Origin: Haematococcus lacustris
Lineage: Eukaryota; Chlorophyta; Chlorophyceae; Chlamydomonadales; Haematococcaceae
NCBI GenBank assembly: GCA_030144725.1
Contig: JASKMD010000013.1
Span: 2,008,322-2,072,321, forward strand
Direction: 5' to 3'
DNA: 64,000 bases
This document shows, piece by piece, positions 1 to 10,300 of this stretch (the stretch's first letter is position 1; each line of letters starts with the position of its first letter). A model generated the notes under the pieces. The model made no database searches. It was not told where the DNA came from and saw nothing but the letters and a program-made list of their open reading frames with translations. Made by a program: the position numbers and the translations under genes.

Positions 1-46
1 TATAGCATACTCACTAACGCGTCCGTGGTACTATGCAACTCAATCA

Positions 47-1774
47 TTGGGTTTGTATGTGACAAGTTATACCGCTTACAAGGTACACATGCTGATGGCT
101 ACAGGTGCACGAGGAGCCGACCGAGCTTGGCTTACCACTCCGCCACGTGGCCACCACCAACACTCAATGGCTCAAGTCACCGATGTGTTGGCTATCATCC
201 CCTTGCCTATTGGCACGGCAGAAGCTCATGTCCAGGTCATAATGCAGGAGCTGCTCCTCCACGGCCTCGACAGTGCCTGCATCGCCAGCATCACAGCAGA
301 CAGTGCAGCTGTGAACATGGGTGAATATGGTGGTGTTGTCACCCGCATGAGCAAGCTCCTCCAGAGCAAGGGGCAGGCTGGCTGCATTTGGGCGCAGCCC
401 TGCTATAGCCACGGCATACACAACACCTTGCTGGCTGGGCTGGCTGCATTGGGTGGTGACATCCGCCCAGCCATTGAATTCATTGCCAGCTTGCTGGCCC
501 AGTATTGGGTGCCGCTCGGCATGGGAGCATGGGGCGCCAAGCCCCAAGTGCCGTGTGACACACGCTGGGCCAGCTACATCAGCTCAACGGTGACCATGCT
601 GCGCGTCTGGGCGCATGCGAGAGATGCTGTGTCACAGCTGCTTGAGCGGCAGAAGGGTATGTCTCCACCATGGGCTGTCACCCTTAGCCAGCTGCTCCAG
701 GACAACAGCCTGCTGCTCAGGCTCAGCGTGGTGGCAGTGGTTGGGGAGAGCTTCTTGGTGCCCGAGCTCATGTGGGCCAGCAAGGATGACCCTGGCAGCC
801 CCGCATTGCGCCTTCACCTCGAACAGTACTACCTTGCCTGCCCCATCTCCAATGCCCCAGTGGAGTCCTTGTTGCAGCTGTTGAAGCATGGTGGTGGCAG
901 GTACATGGAGCTGCCAGCTCTGCTGCAGTTGATGTCCCTGCACACATGCAAGGAGGCCATGAAGACTGTGGATGTTCATGATTTGCAGCAGCATATGGGT
1001 CAGCTCCGTGCTGAAGTGCGGCGTAAGGAGGATGCCACAGCTGCAGCACAGCGGTCAGCAAAGGCAGAGCGCCAGATCACAGATGCAACGCACAAGGTCG
1101 GGAGGGTTGTGATTAATGTGGGTGACCATGCGTGCCAACAGCGGCTTGCAGCGGCCCATGCCCTTGCCTTGGGGGGGCATGATTATGGCCACACAACTGT
1201 CGAGGAGGCAATGAAGATGACAGGAAAGCAGCTTCAGTCATACCTCCAGTTTCACAAGCAGGAGGTACACACGAGCTGGAGGGTACCCAAGCTACTGAGC
1301 CACGTGTGCACCCACATCCGTGGGAAGCTTGCTGCAGCTGCGCCCCCTCAGCAGCAGCTGACACCTGCAGGCACCACCCCTGAGCTGGCTGAGCCTGCTG
1401 GTGCACCCCCTCAGCAGCAGCAACAGCTGGCAGCGGCAAGCACGTCCCGTAAGCGTGGGGCACCTGCAGCTAACAAGTCGAGGGCAGCAAAGCAAGGTGA
1501 GACAACACCACGTACTGCACCTAGCACCTTGTTTAAGCGTAGTAGAGCAGCCGGTAATGCACTAGCGCCAGCAGCAGCTCCAAAAGCTCATAGTGGTATC
1601 CAGTCGTCACGACTGCCGTCGTCGCGTCCACATGCCAAAAGCAAAACATGTTCCGACTGCTGCTGCGTGTTGCAGGTGCCACTCACAACAGCGTGGCGAA
1701 GCGTGCTAGTGCGGCGCGCCTCGCATGTGGCGAAATCGCATGAATTCAAATGCTTATCTTTGGACAGGCACTGA
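47..1774 (+). pseudogene. hAT-like transposase core, 5' end cut off or spliced
   Basis: A continuous 575-codon frame. The middle looks like the RNase H-type core of a hAT/DUF659 transposase: an ITADSAAVN segment near residue 84, a CYSHGIHNTL segment (the usual C..H..NL block) near 118, and PCDTRWASY near 168. No BED zinc finger or classical hATC dimerisation domain is visible, and the frame has no convincing start; the true 5' exon may lie at or beyond the window edge. The last 150 residues are Pro/Gln/Ala-rich and look degenerate. hAT transposases cut and paste DNA with a DDE catalytic triad; I cannot place all three acidic residues. It could be a domesticated gene, but the eroded C terminus favours a remnant. 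Confidence 0.5.
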
Positions 1775-3009
1775 GCACCGCTGAGAGCGAGATAGTTTTT
1801 GCTGCGTCTGCTATGGATCGTAGCTATGGCTCTTCTCTGTTCAAAGCACTGTTTACATATATTTTTGACTTAGTGGCTGCGGAGATACGGGCTTCGCATC
1901 ACAGGGGGGTGGTTTTCAGGTAGTTGGGAACGCCTGACGTGGGCACCCGGACGTGCCTGGAATTAATTACCATGGCTCAACAGAGTGCAGGAGTGTGGCT
2001 CCAATGTTGCTATTGGTCAGGCTAGACAAGCAAGGTAAAAAAAAGCCATTTTTCGGACGGACCTAACTGACTCTATACACCGCTTCTGGATGTAAGATTG
2101 GCACGCCTTGACGCAGCGCCGCGCAGCTTAGCATCGGCTCAGAGGAACAGGCCTATGTTGATAGGCTGGCCCGCGACCCCGTCCAATGTTCGGGGGCCCG
2201 ACCAGCACACAACGCTAGGAGCGCTCTATCGCTCTTATTTGCGCCTTAAAGTATGTGTGCTGTTGCGGCGATGTCCTCGGCGATGTCCAGGTGCCTCCTG
2301 GGTGTCTACAGTGTGTGCTACATGCTGCTTGTTAGAGGCTTGTCTCATGGCCGGGTTGAGGGGGTACGCCGTGAGGCTTTGGGCCTGAAACTTCTTCAGC
2401 AGCTGGCTATACCACACACTCGCACCTTGGCGCTGACTTGGCCTTAACATGCATCAGCTCGGTCTATGGCGAGTGGTGGTGATGGACACACTGTCATGAG
2501 ATGTTTATGCATGCCACATGTGCCCAACGCCTTGCAACGAGCACCGGGGAACCGCATCAAGTACTTCCATCGATTTTATAATTATGCCTGCAAACTGATG
2601 CGTGTGCTAGTAGTAATCAGGTAAAACATGAAAAACAGCTAAGATTTGGCCATGCCAGGGGCCTTTTCCCAAAACTGAAGTCGTTTCAGCCCGCCACAGT
2701 TATACTGGAGGTTTGCGGCCGAGTGTGAGGGGAGTGAGGGAGTTTGCGCCTGACGCTGTGACGCCCGTTCTTTGCAGGGCAGGCATCAGCGCGCTGCGCT
2801 GATTAGGATGGGCGTCACAGCTCACATCGGGGCCGAGTTTGCGGCCTGGTCACTCGTAACCTGTGAGAGCTGTGAAGCAAGGTGCCATGATACATTGGCA
2901 CTGCAAGCCTAACCACGTTGTAAGCCTCATCCCGGGCGCTTATCGCTTGGTCGCGATGTTCCCGAAGGGATGCCCTGGCGATGGTGTCGATGGTTTAAGC
3001 ACATTGGCA
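1775..3009. other. intergenic stretch, no supported gene
   Basis: No coding frame with convincing features. A 64-codon frame at 2,253-2,447 (containing HGRVEGVRREALGLKLLQQL) has a coding look but no recognisable domain and no splice partner. Positions 2,014-2,035 are one arm of a perfect 22-nt inverted repeat with 6,726-6,747. Confidence 0.4.
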
Positions 3010-3900
3010 CACCAACATAGGCCGGCACAGGCCACTGCACCCTACTCGGTAAGACAACATGTTGCTCTTAATGTTGCAAGGAGGGGAAACAGCTGCTTCG
3101 CTATTTGTAGGAGGGGTGATGGGTCTCATGGCTACAGTTGGTGGTGTTTGGTGGTAGGGCAGCTGCCCTTGCTGGTGGTGGTGGTGTGATGGTGTCAAGG
3201 CTACAGCTTCTGGTAGGTGGTGGTAGGGCAGCTATCCCTGCTGATGGTGGTGGTGGTGGGTGTAGCAGGTGGGCTGGGCAGGTGCAAGCCAAGGGCACCT
3301 ACTGCATGGCTTGCAACTGGGCTGGGCTGGTGCCTGGCCAGGGCACCTGCTGCAGGGCTGGCAGCTGGGCTGGGCTGGTGCCTGGCCAGGGCACCTGCTG
3401 CAGGGCTGGCAGCTGGGCTGGGCTGGTGCAGTGCTAGGGAACCTGCTGCAGAGCTGGCAGCTGGGCTGGGCTGGTGCCTGGCCAGGGCACCTGCTGCAGG
3501 GCTGGCAGCTGGGCTGGGCTGGGCTGGGAGGGGGAGGTGCAGGGTTGGGAGGGGAGGGGCAGGGCAGGGCTGGTAGGGGGTGGGGCAGGGGTGGGAGGGG
3601 AGGGGCAGGGCAGGGCTGGGAGGGGTGGGGCAGGGCTGGGAGGGGTGGGGCAGGGCTGGTGGTCGCAGCATGAGGTGTGATAGTGTCATGGCTACAGCTG
3701 CTGGTAGGTGGTGGTAGGGCAGTTGCCCCAGCTGGTGGTGATGGTGGTTGATAGCTGCTTTGGGTCGTGCAGCAGGGCACATGCAGCAGGGCTGGCACCT
3801 GGGCATGGCTGGTGCAAGGCCAGGGCACATGCAGCAAGGCTGGCACCTGTGCTGGGCATTGCTACCTCATCGCACAGGAGTTGCATGACCTGCTCCACCT
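3010..3900. repeat. minisatellites: 48-bp GC-rich unit plus related repeats
   Basis: Between about 3,280 and 3,525 a 48-bp unit (TGCCTGGCCAGGGCACCTGC followed by TGCAGGGCTGGCAGCTGGGC and TGGGCTGG) is repeated about four times with few changes. It is followed by GGGAGGGGAGGGGCAGGGCA-type repeats to about 3,660. Related GGTGGTAGGGCAGCTG segments flank it at about 3,150, 3,220 and 3,705. The long Gly/Trp-rich and Pro-rich frames here are products of the repeat. Confidence 0.85.
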
Positions 3901-4541
3901 GCTCTGTTGAAAGCTGCTGACTTCGCTCCATTGCAACGCTGCAACGCATCGATGCATTGCGACGCTACAATGCGCTACATCCACATACAACGCTACATCC
4001 ACTGCTCGCATCTCTAGGTTGGTCTGGAGTGGTGCCCTGCCCTGCCTGTCTTGGCCTCTACGTTGGCCTTGCGCTTGCGGCCGCTGCCTTGCCCGATTAT
4101 TTACTGAGAGCCCAAAATAACCGGGCCGCTTTTTTAGTTATTCAATGTTTTGCACGCGGGCGTGCAAAGTGGCGTGCAAACTGTCTCTGTGACTTCTCAC
4201 TCTCCGTGCAAACCATCGTGTTATTGCCCAGTTATAAGAATTGAAACTACGACCACTCTCCGCCCATCGGAGCCGTCCGCTTACCTTTTGGTCGATGCCA
4301 GCAAGAGGTTAGATGTAATGATGTATGGTTGAGGGCCGGACGGGCCAGCCGCAAACAGCTTTTTAGGCAAAGTCCACCGCACATGTTATGAGATAGGAGG
4401 GTTCGGAGATGGTGATTGTGATTGCGGGGCATTACTGACATTCACAGCTTTGCGGGAGCTAGGAAGCCGAGCTACCCAGTACAACCGACTGAACGGACCT
4501 GGCTAGCGAGAGAGACGGGCCCCGGCCTTAGACTTAAGTAG

Positions 4542-4741
4542 TAGATAGTGGAAGCGCCGGTAGTTTTAGGCGCCCTAAAAACGCGAGGCTGAGGCGCTGG
4601 AGCGTAACAGCTCGAGACCGAAGCCAGCAGCCGCGGAGCGTAGCGACGCGGCTGCTGGCTGAGGTCGAGAGCTGTTACGCTCCAGAGCCGAGGCCGAGCG
4701 TTTTTGGGGGCCTAAAACGCCCCGGGCGCTTCCACTATCTA
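4542..4741. mobile_element. 200-bp foldback (hairpin) element
   Basis: The left arm begins TAGATAGTGGAAGCGCC and the right arm ends GGCGCTTCCACTATCTA. The arms pair over about 95 bp around a centre near 4,640 (AGCCAGCAGCCGCG facing CGCGGCTGCTGGCT). This is the form of a MITE or foldback element, with no coding capacity. The left arm recurs at 4,990-5,100 with one mismatch, and part of it recurs at 50,182-50,223. Confidence 0.8.
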
Positions 4742-4989
4742 ATTTAGTTCCGTTTTCGGTGCGTTGTGGCTCCATTCTGTGCGGCGAAGCCGCACTTCTG
4801 GAGCAACACTTTGTTTTGGAGCGAAGGGCGGGGCGTGGTAGCACCATACGCGACTTGCAACGGTAGCCAGTTTGAACCAGCTATGCACTTTTCTAAAATG
4901 GTCCGCGTCCCGCGTTTTTAAGAGCATAATAGGGAACTAAGTCTCTTAAAAAGCAGGCTATTAACTATTATAACGCATGAAAACGGAAC

Positions 4990-6537
4990 TAAGTAGTAGA
5001 TAGTGGAAGCGCCGGTAGTTTTAGGCGCCCTAAAAACGCGAGGCCGAGGCGCTGGAGCGTAACAGCTCGAGACCGAAGCCAGCAGCCGCGGAGCGTAGCG
5101 GGGAGTGTGCGTTCTTAGAGCCCGATGCGCGGCGGAGCCGCGCTCAGCAAACATCACACTGTCAGTGTGAGAAGTAGGAAATGAATCGTGGTGGGGTGCT
5201 CCTGCTCTATATCGCCTTGCCGCAGCTGTCATCACTAGCGTTGTTTCTAGCTGAGGCCTACGAGGAAAAAGACGCGGATGAGGAGGGAGCCGACCACGAA
5301 GATGAGCCTTACACGGAGGTGAAGCCTTAGGCATTGTTGTCACCGCTCTTCGCGCTACCCCTAAAGAAGGTACGTCTTACGTACGGCCATGATTCTTCGC
5401 TCGACGCCCAATGCTCTGATAAGCCTATTCCCTCCTCACGTTGATGCAATGCAGTTGCCGCGTCTATGCTTGGTGCAATAGGGCACCGGTTATTGTAGGC
5501 AGTACCTCGAGCTAAAAACACTGGTGTTTTGCTTTGCTCTGTGGTACGCATTCCGAAGGTACGTGCGCTAATTCCACTTCTTGTAACATCGTGTTTCTCA
5601 AGTGTCGACGAAATTTTTGGGACGCTTGTCATGGTGGTAAGCAGTTGTGATGAAGGAGGGTCCCAATGTAATTAGACATGCTTCACTTGTATTCCTTGTA
5701 GGTACCCACACCACTACACCCTTCCAGCTGCTGCCCCACCCCCTACCCTCTGTTGGCCCACCACTTGCCTGTTGTGTTCCACCGCCTACTTGTTGCTGCC
5801 CCACCCCCTGCTCTCTGTTGCCAGACCACCTGCCCGTTGCTGTCACACCCCCCGCCCGTTTAGCCCCACCCCATGCGTGCTGTTGCCCCGCACCCTGCCT
5901 CTTGTTGCCCACCACCTGCCCTTTGTTGCCCCACGCCCCCACCCGCTGCAGCCCCACACCCTGCCCGCTGCTGCCCCACACCCTACCTGCTAATGCCTCA
6001 CACCCTGCCCGTTGCTGCCCCACACCCTGCCCATGCCCACTCTAGCCCACACCCTGCTCGTTGTTGCTCCATATCCTGCCCATTGCTGCCCCACCACCTG
6101 CTTGCTGTTGCCCCATAGCCCTGTTGCCCAACACTCCTCACACCGCTGCCCCACACCTTGCTCGCTGCTGCCCCACGCCAGCGTGGCTTGCGTACGGCCG
6201 ATCCAATGGCCCAATTGATGGCAGGTGTAAATGTTCCTCACCAGATGAAGATCCAAGTGGTGCAGCAGAGCATGTTGCCCAAGAGGGACTAACGAGACAC
6301 GTTTGGGGTTGATTTGTTAAAATGAGATGTGTTATTGTGTGCGTTGGTGTTTTTATGGACCTTATGGAGTTGCATGCTGCATGTCCTTTTGCATGCGCTT
6401 TTCTTAAAAAGGTCCGCGTCCCGACGTTTTTAGGAGCGTAATAGGGGTTTTTAAGAGCATAATATGTCTGCGGCGTTGGAACTAAGTCTCTTAAACACCA
6501 GGCTATTAACTATTATAACGCATGAAAACGGAACTAA
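4990..6537. mobile_element. non-autonomous element related to the hairpin element
   Basis: The first 110 bp (4,990-5,100) match 4,535-4,645 with one mismatch. The last 60 bp (6,478-6,537; GGAACTAAGTCTCTTAAA, then CTATTAACTATTATAACGCA and TGAAAACGGAACTAA) match 4,932-4,991, the end of the preceding unit. This suggests two adjacent elements (about 4,535-4,991 and 4,990-6,537) sharing both ends. The interior holds a short 56-codon frame at about 5,181-5,330 (Glu/Asp-rich, no known domain) and a minisatellite. No transposase is recognisable, and the boundaries are inferred only from the matching ends. Confidence 0.5.
5718..6180. repeat. minisatellite, about 21-bp TGCCCCACACCCTGCCCGYT units
   Basis: About 20 imperfect copies of a C-rich unit (GCTGCCCCACACCCTGCCC and variants). 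The Cys/Pro-rich frames on the plus strand and Gly/Trp-rich frames on the minus strand come from it. Confidence 0.8.
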
Positions 6538-7357
6538 TACGTATGTCTGTAGCTACCTATAGCGACCTTGTTGCGTGGACACAACTTTAGGCCCAAACAA
6601 CCATGTTCAGCCTGCGGGCCTGCGCTTCAACGCCGCTAACTTTTCTAGCACGCTGAAGCTAGCGGTGCAACCGCGGTAGCAAATGGTGTTGTGAGTGTGG
6701 AGAACAGCATGGTACCCAATTTTCCCCTTGCTTGTCTAGCCTGACCACCGTGATCTTTGACGCTATTTTCCAGAAGCCATGACATGAGAACTCATAGGCA
6801 GCTTAAGGCTTTATAGGCAGCTTCAGGCACGCGGTCGCACTAACAACAGCGGTGGGCACCGCATGACGACTGTATAGCCATACTCGGAATTGGGGGGTTC
6901 AAGAACACAGCAAAAGTCGTGGGTGAAAACATGACCATAATACATATTTCATTCAATTGATGCTTGGTCGTTCATCTCCTGTCTTGCTATTGCAATAATT
7001 GGTAGCGGTCTTAGTAGACGTCAAACATCACACTCCTTAACTTTTGTGGTTCGTCGCAGCCGCCAGCCCTATAGCCTCTAACCTCTTGACTTGCGCTCTG
7101 CTTTGCACAACGCCTATGAAACATTGGGGAGTTTGAGCGGCACAACCGGATATGGGCGGGCCCAGCGGCCACGGCCAGAAGAACAAAGTACGCTGGCGAC
7201 TCCGAAAGCACATGCGCCTGCTTATCACATGCCCAGTACCTGCAATCCACATGCCTTGACTGAAGTAGCCTCAGTGCGAAGCATACAGCTGGCTGTAACA
7301 AGGCGCACAGTGCACAAATTAGTAGCAGCAGCATGCAGCGCAACAGATAAGAATGGC
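6538..7357. other. stretch upstream of TSR1, no gene seen
   Basis: Only short, stop-interrupted frames. The segment at 6,726-6,747 is the perfect inverted partner of 2,014-2,035. The TSR1 promoter should lie in the last few hundred bases; no TATA element stood out. Confidence 0.4.
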
Positions 7358-10300
7358 ATGCAACAGGTACAGCGCAAATACAGTGCATGTAATGACATGT
7401 CATCCATACCCTCCTAGGCGCTCAGCTGTATAAGGCAGCTAAGAACCCCTTTGAAGTACTTTGATTGTCGGCTGCAGCCCCACAAGGCTGGCAACAAGGG
7501 GCAGAGTGCCCGCCAGCGGCACCGCTCAGGGAAGGAAGCGGGCCCAGCGGCAGCCCGGGCAAACATCAAGTCCGCTGCTGGCCAAGGGGGCAAGCAGGAG
7601 CGCTTTCTTGCCGCCAAACAGCAAAGGTCAGCAGGGGTGACCATGCCAGCGGGGTTGACCGTGTCAGCAGGGGCTACCTGTGAACAGCTGGTCAGGGGCA
7701 GATGATGTTGATGAGGGTGGGTGCATGGATGTGATCAGGCTGGTGGCAGCGGTGACCCTGATCCCTGACCCTGACTCTGATTGTTTAGGGGTATGGGTAA
7801 GGGTAGAAGTAGAGTTGCCCACCTGACCCTGACCCTGACCCTAACCCTGACGCTTCCTGGATTGAATGAAGAGATTTGTCACACTTATGTTGCTGCTTAC
7901 CCCTACTACTGATGTCACTCCCCCTGCTGCTGCCCCTGCTGCTGCCCCTGCTGCCGCCCCTCTGCGCCCCCCTCTGCGTCCCCCCGCCCACCTCTGCCTC
8001 TGCCTTTGCTGCTGCTGCGTGCACCAGGGCTGCCAAGCGTGAGGAAGCATTGAACAAGAGGCGGCAGGCGGGGAGTAGCCCCTTGGTGGTGGCCCTGCTG
8101 CCCCTGTCACAGGTCAGTGCACCACCCCTCAGTCTCACACCTCACTCCCACACCCCAGTGTCATGTGTTAGGCAGGGCGCAAGGCCCTTTTCCAACCCGC
8201 TACTGCCAGGCCAGGTCCATGGCGCCTGTCTGTCTCCTCCTCCTGAGTGTGGGAGTGACGCCCAGGGAGCGCTCAGGTCAGGTCAGGCTAAGTCGGGGCA
8301 CAGTGTGTGTCATATCATTGTCGCCAGCAGCAGCAGGAGCTTTGAGGGACCAGGAGGTTGGGGCGGGACACTTGCTCGTTGATTGTCAGGATGAAGGATC
8401 ATGTTGCTGGGACTGCATAATGGGACCGGGGGATAGGGGCGGAAGCTAGGGGCATAAAGGGGCCCCATAAAGGGGTCACAAAGGGGCATTAAGGGGCATA
8501 AAGGGGCATTTAGGGGCGACTGCATCAAGGGTGTGCGGAAGCCCAGCCCCTGATGCTATCCACAACCCAGCTTCTGGTGAGTACCCTGCCTGATGCTGCT
8601 GCCCCTGCTGCTGCTCCTGCTGCCACTGCCGTTCCTCCACCTGCCTGCCTGCTGCCTTGCCCTGACCTGCCCTGCTCCCCCAGGATGTGGACGTGTCCCT
8701 CATCTGGGCAGGCCTGCTGGCTGCCAGTGGCTCCAGCCCCCCCCTGTGCCCTGACCGCCCCACCCCCTGTGGCCCCCCCCAACCCCAGCCTGCTGCCAGC
8801 AGTGCGGAGGAGCTGATGTCAGAGAAGGGCATGGCTGGCGGGGGAGGGGGGCCTGAGGGAGGGCAGGGGAGGGAGGGGGGCCAGGCTGGCCTGGAGGCAT
8901 GCCGGCCCCTGCAGCCTTGCCTCCTGAGATTACAGGGGAGGGGCAAGCTGCAGGTGCAGCTGCTGCCACCGCCGGCTGACCGGACTGACCCCTTGGCCAT
9001 TGTGGAGCTGGGCAAGGTGGCAGAGGTGAGGGCAAGGGGGGGCAAAGGGGGGTCAAGGGGGGGGGGCAGGGGCGAGGGGAAGGGGGAGAGGGTGGCTGGC
9101 GTGGCCCTGTGGTGCCTGATAAGGGCTGGGCCAAAACAGGGGTGGCTGCGTTTGCTAGTCCTCCTGCTCTCTTCCTCACTCTCACTCTCACCCTCACTAT
9201 CATCCTCACTCTCATCCTCACTCTCATCCTCACCCTCACCCTCACTCTCATCCTCACTCTCATCCTCACTCTCATCCTCACTCTCACCCTCACTCTCACC
9301 CTCATTCGCATCCTCACTCGCATCCTCACTCCCAGCAGCCCTGTCTCCTTGATTCGGAACTTGCTTCCAGCCAGTGTCATGTCGCTGCCCTGCCCCTGAC
9401 CCTGACCCTGACCCTGACCCTGACCCTGACCCTGACCCTGACCCTGACCCTGACCCTGACCCTGACCCTGACCCTGACCCTGACCCTGACCCTGACCCTG
9501 ACCCTGACCCTGACCCTGACCCTGACCCTGACCCTGACCCTGACCCTGACCCTGCCCTGCCTTGCTGCAGGTGGTGCTCCTAGTGGCGCCTGGCGGTGAG
9601 GGTTCAGCAGCCTTGGACACGGCCGGCCGCTCTGCCCTGGCTGTGCTGCGAGCGCTGGGCTGCCCCGACCTGCTGGTGGCCATACAGAGCAGGGGTCAGG
9701 GCGGGCCACCGCACTCCGCCTCCGCCCCCTCCCTTGGCCCCGCCCCCCGACCCCTCCCACTCCCACTCGCTGCTCCTGCCGCTGGCGGTCAGAGCATGAC
9801 AGTGGATGAGGGGGATGTGGAGATGCAGGGCGGAGGAGAAGGGGTGGCGGGTCAAGGCGGAGGGCCGGGGCTGGTCAGCATGAAGCAGAGGTCGGCCGCA
9901 CGCAAGAGGGTGGACAAGGCACTAGCTGCTGAACTGCCAGGTAGGCATGGGGCTGGGCTAACTGGCTTTTGCAAGCTGCCTGGGTCATCCCTGCCCCGCC
10001 CCCGCCCCCGCCCCCGCCCCTACCCCCGCCCCTGCCCCTATCCCCGCCCCCTCCACCGCCCACACCCCCGCCCCTGCCCCCCCCCCGCCCCTGCCCCCCC
10101 CCCCTGCCCCTATCCCCGCCCCCTCCACCGCCCACCCCGACCCCCCCCACCCCCGCCCCTACCCCCGCCCCCTCCACCGCCCACACTCCATCTACCGCCC
10201 GCATCCCCTCCCCCTCCTCTACCCCTCTGACCCCATGTCGCAGGGGATGTGCTGCAATCCGGCCGCCATCTGCTGCACGCTGACCAGGCAGCAGACTTCA

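Noticed and set aside
3201..3846. Long Pro/Cys-rich and Gly/Trp-rich frames on both strands
   Set aside because: Translation products of the 48-bp and GGGAGGGG repeats; open in several frames at once, no start context or splice logic.
9396..9555. (CCCTGA)n as a telomere or interstitial telomere
   Set aside because: Chlorophyte telomere repeats are TTTTAGGG or TTAGGG types; CCCTGA/TCAGGG does not match and lies within an intron.
8700..9683. 327-codon minus-strand frame of Gln-Gly and Arg-Val repeats
   Set aside because: It is the reverse reading of the (CCCTGA)n and CTCACT arrays inside a TSR1 intron.
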